Assembly: GCF_004367585.1 (NCBI RefSeq)
Contig: NZ_CP038015.1
Location: forward strand, 2,176,001 to 2,240,000
Source of the DNA: Paenisporosarcina antarctica
GTDB lineage: Bacteria > Bacillota > Bacilli > Bacillales_A > Planococcaceae
DNA: 64,000 bases
Reading direction: 5' to 3'
In this document: piece by piece, positions 58,962 to 64,000 of the stretch
How positions within the stretch are numbered: the first letter of the stretch is position 1
Layout of the letters: each line of letters begins with the position of its first letter
Position numbers and translations under genes: made by a program
Notes under the pieces: generated by a model
Seen by the model: only the letters and a program-made list of their open reading frames with translations
What the model was told of the DNA's origin: nothing
The model's database searches: none

Positions 58962-60367
58962 TAAAACACCTTTATCGTTTTTACTTGTCTTCCTGGACTG
59001 TATACATGAGTTGCACATGACATACACGGATCAAAAGATCTAAGAATTCTTCCAATCTCTGCAGGTTTGTCGGGATTTTGAATAGGTGTACCTATTAACG
59101 CTTCTTCAGCAACACCTCTATATCCATTATTATCTCGAGTAGAGAAGTCCCATGTTGAAGGAGTTATTATTTGATAAAATGATAACTTTTTTTCTTTAAT
59201 TTCAAGCCAATGCCCAAGTGCGCCTCTCGTTGTATCGACTAAGCCTCTTCCAGCTGCTATTTCAGGGAGTTCATATTTTTTTTGTACGTCTACTCCAGGA
59301 ATAATTTGCTGTAATAAGATCTTCATGATTTCTGCTATTTTCTTTGCTTCAATTGCTCTAGCAATGGTTCGATCCATAGCTGAGATTCTATTGTCATACT
59401 CCCCACTTAGTATTAATCTTGCCAGTGGACCTACCTCAAAAGGAAGATGGTCGTATCTCGGCGCTTTTACCCAAGAATATGCTTTTTCTTTATCCATATC
59501 TGGCTCTGTTACTGCTTCACTTGGTTGATTCGTGCTTTTTTTTGACGTGTACCAGGAATAATCAATTTTTTCCTGTATTTTTTTTTCATCAAATGTCTCC
59601 AGAGATCCATTTTTCGAGACAAGTGGATCAACATATAATGTACCCAGATCTTTATAATTGTTAAAAGAACCATATGTTAGAAGATTACCGTAGCCTTTTC
59701 CTAGGTGAAAATATTCCTGATAATAGTGAGCGATATCATATACATCTGGAATCATTTTTTCATCAATAAATTGAGTAACTTTTTGTAAAATGGAATCAAT
59801 ATGAACGACTTTTTCTGCTGTTGCCTGAGTTGAAATACCGCCAATAAAGACCCCATGATTATGGGGAGCTTTCCCCCCTAATACTGCTAGCATTTGATGC
59901 GCAAGACGACTTATTGGAAGTGAATCAAAGTAGTGCTGTGAAATACGATCATTTATTGCTTTTGGTAACCTGAAATCGTCATGGTCTGATAGTAAAAGAG
60001 GATTTTGTTCAATCTTTACAAAGTCTGGAACGGTGTACTGATAGAAATGGCGAATATGATTTTGTAAAAACTCGCAGCAATGAATAATGTCTCGTAAATA
60101 TCTTCCTTGTTCCATGGGCTTAATGTTTAGGGCATCCTCTAAAGCTAATGATGAGGCCATGGAATGTGCGGCAGAACAAATACCGCATATTCGTTGTGTG
60201 AAGTATACTGCATCAAATGGATTTCTTCCTACTAGCATTTGCTCAAAGCCTCGAAATAAATTCCCTTTCGTTTTGGCTTCAATTACTTGATTATTCTCTA
60301 TGGTTACATCAATTTCCATAAACCCACTAATTCTAGTCAAAGGATTAATAATAATTTTTCTACTCAT
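58961..60367 (-). CDS. [NiFe] hydrogenase large (catalytic) subunit
   Basis: A 468-aa Ni-Fe catalytic subunit, short for the family. The four Ni/Fe cysteines are Cys61 and Cys64 in RICGICSAAH (L1) and Cys448 and Cys451 in DPCMSCATH (L2). His454 is followed by a 14-residue extension (VYSPGRQVKTIKVF) that the neighbouring protease would remove. The N-terminus is the usual INPLTRISGFMEIDV. It overlaps the small-subunit gene by eight bases and ends inside the protease start codon. HypD and HypE encoded upstream supply the Fe(CN)2CO group. It splits H2 or makes it; the operon has no cytochrome b subunit in view. The subgroup is not assigned. Confidence 0.96.
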   Translation of the reverse strand: MSRKIIINPLTRISGFMEIDVTIENNQVIEAKTKGNLFRGFEQMLVGRNPFDAVYFTQRICGICSAAHSMASSLALEDALNIKPMEQGRYLRDIIHCCEFLQNHIRHFYQYTVPDFVKIEQNPLLLSDHDDFRLPKAINDRISQHYFDSLPISRLAHQMLAVLGGKAPHNHGVFIGGISTQATAEKVVHIDSILQKVTQFIDEKMIPDVYDIAHYYQEYFHLGKGYGNLLTYGSFNNYKDLGTLYVDPLVSKNGSLETFDEKKIQEKIDYSWYTSKKSTNQPSEAVTEPDMDKEKAYSWVKAPRYDHLPFEVGPLARLILSGEYDNRISAMDRTIARAIEAKKIAEIMKILLQQIIPGVDVQKKYELPEIAAGRGLVDTTRGALGHWLEIKEKKLSFYQIITPSTWDFSTRDNNGYRGVAEEALIGTPIQNPDKPAEIGRILRSFDPCMSCATHVYSPGRQVKTIKVF

Positions 60368-61265
60368 TCTTCACCACTTTCGTCGTATCGTAGCTTATGA
60401 ATGGAGCCATTGCATCTGGAAAACCAAATTGAGCACAACCTATGCAAGGGGTGTCATCTCCAATTGGCCAGTTCACATGACCATTCCATTGCCGCGTTGG
60501 ACAATCAACCCTAGTAACTGGACCACGGCAACCAAGCTTAAATAAACAAGTTTTATCTCCTAATTTCTCGGCAAAAATACCTCGGTCAAAAAATGGTCTT
60601 CTAGGACATCGGTCATGAATAAGCGAACTATAAAACATTAATGGTCGATCCATGTTATCGGTTTCTGGTTCCCCGTAAAGTAAGAGATGAGCTAATGTCC
60701 CTAAAAACCAATCTGGATGAACAGGACACCCTGGCAGTTTAATCATCTTCTTTTGAGGAAGAACTTTTTGTAATCCTACTGATTGTGATGGATTTGGTTT
60801 CGCTGCAGATACACCACCGTGAGTTGCACAAGCACCTACCGCTAAAATATGTGATGCTTTCTCTCCAAACATTGTCGCTGCCTGAAGACCAGTTAGTGGT
60901 TTGCCTTGCCAACTCCCAATTACATTGTATAAACCGTTATTTCTTAAAGCTACAGCACCTTCAACTGCTAATATATAGTCTTCATCCAGCGTATTCATCA
61001 GTTTCTCGATGGCCTGTTCTCCCTCGGACGCCATTAAACTATTGCAATAACGAATATTCACCATTGAATTTAATGTATATTCAAAGTCCGGATTTTGCCC
61101 ATTTAACAAAGAGATGATATTTCCAGAACATCCATTTAACTCTAAGTAAACTAAATTCTTTTTCTTAATGAGCCCTTTATTAATATTGTCGATGACTGTG
61201 TTTGTTAATCTTGAAGTAATCGCTTCATTTGTCATTGGTTCTGGTGGTAAAATATGTGGTTTCAT
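60360..61265 (-). CDS. [NiFe] hydrogenase small (electron-transfer) subunit, unusual proximal cluster
   Basis: A 301-aa iron-sulfur subunit with no Tat signal, so the enzyme should be cytoplasmic. Distal-cluster ligands are His217, Cys220, Cys240 and Cys246. Medial-cluster ligands are Cys255, Cys274 and Cys277 (DCPTRQWN, PCIGCAQFG). For the proximal cluster I see Cys46, Cys146 (GACATHGG) and Cys180 (LPGCPVHP). The expected second Cys of C-x-x-C is Asn49 (NGCSGN). A Cys at 74 (IRYCNSLMASEGE) replaces the conserved His beside this cluster in standard enzymes. The extra Cys pair of oxygen-tolerant group 1d is absent. The start at 61265 directly abuts the stop of the cytochrome b5-like gene, with GGGAGG upstream. 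Confidence 0.93.
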   Translation of the reverse strand: MKPHILPPEPMTNEAITSRLTNTVIDNINKGLIKKKNLVYLELNGCSGNIISLLNGQNPDFEYTLNSMVNIRYCNSLMASEGEQAIEKLMNTLDEDYILAVEGAVALRNNGLYNVIGSWQGKPLTGLQAATMFGEKASHILAVGACATHGGVSAAKPNPSQSVGLQKVLPQKKMIKLPGCPVHPDWFLGTLAHLLLYGEPETDNMDRPLMFYSSLIHDRCPRRPFFDRGIFAEKLGDKTCLFKLGCRGPVTRVDCPTRQWNGHVNWPIGDDTPCIGCAQFGFPDAMAPFISYDTTKVVKNE

Positions 61266-61793
61266 TTAATTTAACCTCCCTACAACTGGTAGTGTAGCTA
61301 AAATCGATTGTTGCCCTGCATGGCAAGATGCAAATTCTCCAGTATAATCCTTTCCTGCTGTTAAACCAAAATGACTAGCGGCTGCCCATGCCCTGTTGTT
61401 TGTCACATCATAAACAATTCCATCTACCGCAATATAAGCAGCTCTGCCATTTTTCCCATCGTAGTTAGCTAATTCTTCTATTGTAAAGGTACGTTGATTG
61501 GCTTGCTGAGAAGGTAGGGTAGGTGAGGGTGTGATTGGTGGAATTTGTAGTTGATTTGTATTCCTCGAATTAACAGGTGTTAGCTGTTGTAGAGGGGTAA
61601 CATACAAGTTAGAAATGGCTTGATTAGCTAACAACTCACTTATAAAATGGATGGATGATTGTGTATCCCATAATCGTTGTAGAAGCTGTTGTTTCACTGA
61701 TGAGTCATCTTGGGTAGAAAGTGTATAAATATCTTGTCGTGCCTGAGTAACAAGATTATTCATTTGTAGCCTGAGCAACTCAATATTTTGCAA
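61266..61793 (-). CDS. Cytochrome b5-like heme-binding protein of the hydrogenase operon
   Basis: A 175-aa protein. Residues 1-65 are helical (LLRLQMNNLVTQARQDIYTL), residues 66-98 a Pro/Gln/Thr-rich linker. The C-terminal 75 residues form a prokaryotic cytochrome b5 or MAPR-like domain: FTIEELANYDGKNGRAAYIAVDG, VYDVTNNRAW, SHFGLTAGKDYTGEFASCHAG and LPVVGRL. Histidines in SHFG and SCHAG are candidate heme ligands. There is no signal peptide. The TTG at 61793 has GGAGAGG upstream. The stop codon directly precedes the small-subunit ATG. An intracellular b-type heme carrier taking electrons from the small subunit is the natural guess; that role is inference. Confidence 0.85.
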   Translation of the reverse strand: MQNIELLRLQMNNLVTQARQDIYTLSTQDDSSVKQQLLQRLWDTQSSIHFISELLANQAISNLYVTPLQQLTPVNSRNTNQLQIPPITPSPTLPSQQANQRTFTIEELANYDGKNGRAAYIAVDGIVYDVTNNRAWAAASHFGLTAGKDYTGEFASCHAGQQSILATLPVVGRLN

Positions 61794-61848
61794 TTTGTCC
61801 TCTCCTTAAGGCTGATACATCTTATTCTATGCATCAGACTTAAGAAAA

Positions 61849-62859
61849 TTAACAAATTCTAGGCAATAGCATACCCGTTAGTCGGTGAAGACGCCTCGTT
61901 GTTCCCATAGGGGTTTTTAATAGCAGTTTTCCAGTATCTACATTACTAGAAGTAATATGACCAATAATGCTTGCATTCTGTCCAAATACATTTTTCCTCA
62001 TTATCTCAAGTGCTTTATGTTGATTAGTTGGGTCTATAATCAAAACTACTTTCCCTTCATTTGCTAGATAGAGAGGATCAAAACCTAAAATGTCACAGGC
62101 ACCTTGAACATCATTACGTATCGGAATAGATACTTCGTCTAATTCAACAATAAAATGAAAATCTTCACATAGTTCTACTAATGTTGTGGCTAATCCACCT
62201 CGCGTAGGATCTCGCATTATTCTAATACCTTCAATTTCCTCTACGAGTTCTTGAATGAGGTGATTTAATGTTGCACAATCACTCTCGACATCGGTTAACA
62301 AACCATGCTCTTGACGTGCACTGAGGATGGCAATACCATGATCTCCTATTGTGCCACTTATGATAACAGAATCGCCTTCTTGGATAGCTTCAGGTTTTAG
62401 TCGATGCTTCTCTTGAATCCATCCAATCCCAGTAGTATTAATAAATAAACCATCTACACTACCCTTTTCCACTACTTTTGTATCACCTGCAATGATTGTC
62501 ACTCCAGCATTTTTGGCTTCTGCTGCCATACTTTCAACGACCTTTTTTAATTTAGGAATCTCAAACCCTTCTTCAATAATAAATGCAGCTGTTATGACGT
62601 GAGGTATTGCTCCACATACAGCTAAATCATTTACTGTCCCTGTAATGGCTAACTTTCCTATGTTTCCTCCTGGAAAGAAAATAGGCTTGACTACGTAACT
62701 ATCAGTTGAGACAGCGATCGTTTGTGTAGGACATTGAACAATGGCAGAATCAAGTTGTACCTGTTCAGAATCGCCAAAAGATTTAAGAAATACATGTTGT
62801 ATGAGTTGGTGAGTTAATTCACCGCCTTCCCCATGAGCTAAACTAATTCGCTGAACCAA
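61849..62859 (-). CDS. hypE: Hydrogenase maturation protein HypE
   Basis: A 336-aa ATP-dependent dehydratase that converts the carbamoyl group on its C-terminal cysteine to the cyanide ligand of the NiFe site. The AIR-synthase-like fold shows LAHGEGG, STDSYVVKPIFFPGGNIG, the nucleotide loop IAGDTKVVEKG and RDPTRGGL. The invariant C-terminal motif PRIC ends the protein (MLLPRIC). The TTG start at 62859 follows GGGAGGAATAG, three bases after the hypD stop. Its partner HypF (carbamoyltransferase) is not in the window. Confidence 0.97.
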   Translation of the reverse strand: MVQRISLAHGEGGELTHQLIQHVFLKSFGDSEQVQLDSAIVQCPTQTIAVSTDSYVVKPIFFPGGNIGKLAITGTVNDLAVCGAIPHVITAAFIIEEGFEIPKLKKVVESMAAEAKNAGVTIIAGDTKVVEKGSVDGLFINTTGIGWIQEKHRLKPEAIQEGDSVIISGTIGDHGIAILSARQEHGLLTDVESDCATLNHLIQELVEEIEGIRIMRDPTRGGLATTLVELCEDFHFIVELDEVSIPIRNDVQGACDILGFDPLYLANEGKVVLIIDPTNQHKALEIMRKNVFGQNASIIGHITSSNVDTGKLLLKTPMGTTRRLHRLTGMLLPRIC

Positions 62860-62862
62860 GTT

Positions 62863-63969
62863 CTATTCCTCCCTCATGTATTGATAATGAGCTGCACAGG
62901 TTCCTTCTGTAGAAACCATACAGGGACCAATCGGGTTAGTTGGTGAACACGCTTTATCAAACAAAATACACTGTTCAGGTGTGATTAATCCTCGAATAAT
63001 CTCACCACATCGACATTTTGTTTTTCTCGGCTCTTCTATAACTACCTTAAACTTCTTTTTCGCATCAAATTGAGCGTATTTTGCTTTAAGGACTAATCCA
63101 CTATTAGGAATCGTGCTCATACCTCGCCATTCCTCGTCATAAGGTTCTAAATATTGTTTTAGAAAGTTTTGAGCAACTAGATTCCCTTCATTTTTCACTA
63201 CATATGTATAATCATTGATGATATCTACTTTTTTTTCTAGAAGAAGCTCTAGCAGTTTATACATACTACTAAGTAATTGTACGGGCTCAAATCCAGTTAT
63301 TACACCTGAAATTTCATATTCTTCAGCTAAAAAATTGTAACTCTGTTTTCCTAAAACGATGGAGACATGCCCAGGTAAAATAAACCCATCAAGTTTAACT
63401 TCACCTGAATCAAGAAGGACTCTTAATACAGGTTCTACCAATTTCGTTGTCATCCATATGGTGAAATTCTTTAACTCCTTCCTCTCTGCCTCGCGAACAG
63501 CAAGAGCAAGTATGGGAATGGTCGTTTCAAATCCAATCCCTAAAAAAATGACTTCCTTATCAGGATTTTCTTGTGCAATTATCACACTTTCTAACGGGGA
63601 GTATACGACTCGGATATCCTTACCTTCTGTTTTAGCTTTCATCAAGGTGAACTTGGAGCCTGGCACACGCATCATGTCACCAAAGGTACAAAGAATTCTG
63701 TTAGGTTCTTCAGATAATTGAATCATGGCATCAATCGATTTTTGATCAGTGACACATACCGGGCAACCTGGCCCAGCAATCAGGCCTATATGGTCTTTTA
63801 ATCTAGCTTTTATTCCCGTTTTGGCAAACGCCATGGTGTGTGATCCACATACTTCCATAAATATTGGAATTCTACCTTCTTTTTCTTTAAATCTTTCCGC
63901 TAACTTAATAACTGCTTCAAGCGAATGACGAGCAATTGTTGGATCAGAAAAAATCTCCATGTTTACCAT
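62863..63969 (-). CDS. hypD: Hydrogenase maturation protein HypD
   Basis: A 368-aa scaffold on which the Fe(CN)2CO unit is built, together with HypC. Conserved motifs are MEVCGSHTMAFA (near residue 38), AGPGCPVCVT (near 67), GIGFETTIP (near 150) and PGHVS (near 203). The C-terminal 4Fe-4S region is KCRCGEII...CILFDKACSPTNPIGPCMVSTEGTCAAHY. The ATG at 63969 is preferred because GGAGG lies about ten bases upstream. It overlaps the end of a probable hypC. HypA and HypB, the nickel inserters, are not visible. Confidence 0.97.
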   Translation of the reverse strand: MVNMEIFSDPTIARHSLEAVIKLAERFKEKEGRIPIFMEVCGSHTMAFAKTGIKARLKDHIGLIAGPGCPVCVTDQKSIDAMIQLSEEPNRILCTFGDMMRVPGSKFTLMKAKTEGKDIRVVYSPLESVIIAQENPDKEVIFLGIGFETTIPILALAVREAERKELKNFTIWMTTKLVEPVLRVLLDSGEVKLDGFILPGHVSIVLGKQSYNFLAEEYEISGVITGFEPVQLLSSMYKLLELLLEKKVDIINDYTYVVKNEGNLVAQNFLKQYLEPYDEEWRGMSTIPNSGLVLKAKYAQFDAKKKFKVVIEEPRKTKCRCGEIIRGLITPEQCILFDKACSPTNPIGPCMVSTEGTCAAHYQYMREE

Positions 63970-64000
63970 TCAATAATTTCCTCCATTCTTCCATACTTTC
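63944..64000 (-). CDS. hypC: Probable 3' end of hypC (runs off the right edge)
   Basis: An open frame entering from the right edge reads 18 codons (ESMEEWRKLLNGKHGDFF) to TGA at 63944, overlapping the start of hypD by 26 bases. HypC proteins end in such a short charged helix, and hypC-hypD overlap is common. The family Cys-containing N-terminus is outside the window, so this rests on context. Confidence 0.55.
   Translation of the reverse strand, partial: ESMEEWRKLLNGKHGDFF

Noticed and set aside
59325-59664. Plus-strand open frames within the hydrogenase large-subunit gene
   Set aside because: They are antisense shadows of a gene with clear catalytic motifs.
60360-61265. Oxygen-tolerant group 1d hydrogenase with six-Cys proximal cluster
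   Set aside because: The two extra cysteines are absent: the equivalent positions are Gly48 and a Gly in GACATHGG, and there is no Tat signal.

Overview
The window reads as the chromosome of a low-GC, endospore-forming member of the Bacillales. Gene content and gene order recall the ykoG-ykuV interval of Bacillus subtilis: ykoGHJI, ykoY-sigI-rsgI, ktrD, ykwC, ykyB, ppx-ppk, fadH, darB, ccpC, dapHL and ykuUV all occur here. An RF3 gene (prfC) and a stand-alone MurE with a DDPR specificity motif point towards the Planococcaceae side (Lysinibacillus, Psychrobacillus or Sporosarcina relatives) rather than Bacillus proper. This placement is inference from family knowledge, without a database search.

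Layout. 1-2.7 kb: 5' part of an exporter ABC gene, the YkuV/YkuU thiol-peroxidase pair and a cysteine-rich small protein. 3-4.2 kb: Bmr/NorA-like efflux pump. 4.2-9.1 kb: operon of a large secreted-domain membrane protein, an ABC ATPase and an ABC-2 permease, ending in a decayed VWA gene. 9.2-9.7 kb: isolated holin. 10-14.6 kb: dapL, dapH, ccpC, darB, a small membrane protein and fadH. 14.7-18.9 kb: ppk, ppx and ykyB. 19-24.4 kb: UMF1-type transporter, ykwC, a Spo0E-like phosphatase too short for ordinary ORF calling, small unknowns, a CPBP protease, a lipoprotein and a MarR regulator. 24.6-33.6 kb: soluble sensor kinase, B12/radical-SAM protein, KtrD, SigI/RsgI, TerC protein under a yybP-ykoY (Mn2+) riboswitch, acyl-CoA reductase-like SDR. 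33.7-36.8 kb: RND pump. 36.9-38.4 kb: scar made of an ISL3 transposase remnant between GC-rich dispersed repeats. 38.5-44.5 kb: prfC, murE, M42 peptidase, membrane sporulation-type kinase. 44.5-49.6 kb: two PepSY proteins, a two-component system and an aldehyde dehydrogenase. 49.7-54.2 kb: oxidoreductase, 47-aa protein, MFS transporter, AlkA-like glycosylase, 2H phosphoesterase, tRNA-Val(GAC). 54.4-58.4 kb: accessory stretch with a twice-frameshifted oxidoreductase, an 81-aa orphan, an acyl-ACP desaturase-like protein and a DUF389 protein. 58.5-64 kb: [NiFe] hydrogenase operon running off the right edge (hypC tail, hypD, hypE, cytochrome b5-like gene, small subunit, large subunit, maturation protease).

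How the genes work together. DapH and DapL are two steps of the acetylated lysine/diaminopimelate branch, and MurE consumes a diamino acid in peptidoglycan synthesis. DarB and KtrD both belong to potassium/c-di-AMP physiology. SigI/RsgI, the PepSY proteins and the two-component system are envelope-stress functions. Two sporulation-type kinases and a Spo0E-like phosphatase feed or drain the Spo0A phosphorelay.

The most unusual locus is the hydrogenase. Its small subunit has no Tat signal, has Asn where the second proximal-cluster Cys is expected, and has a new Cys at a position that is usually His beside that cluster. A cytochrome b5-like gene abuts it as a plausible electron partner.
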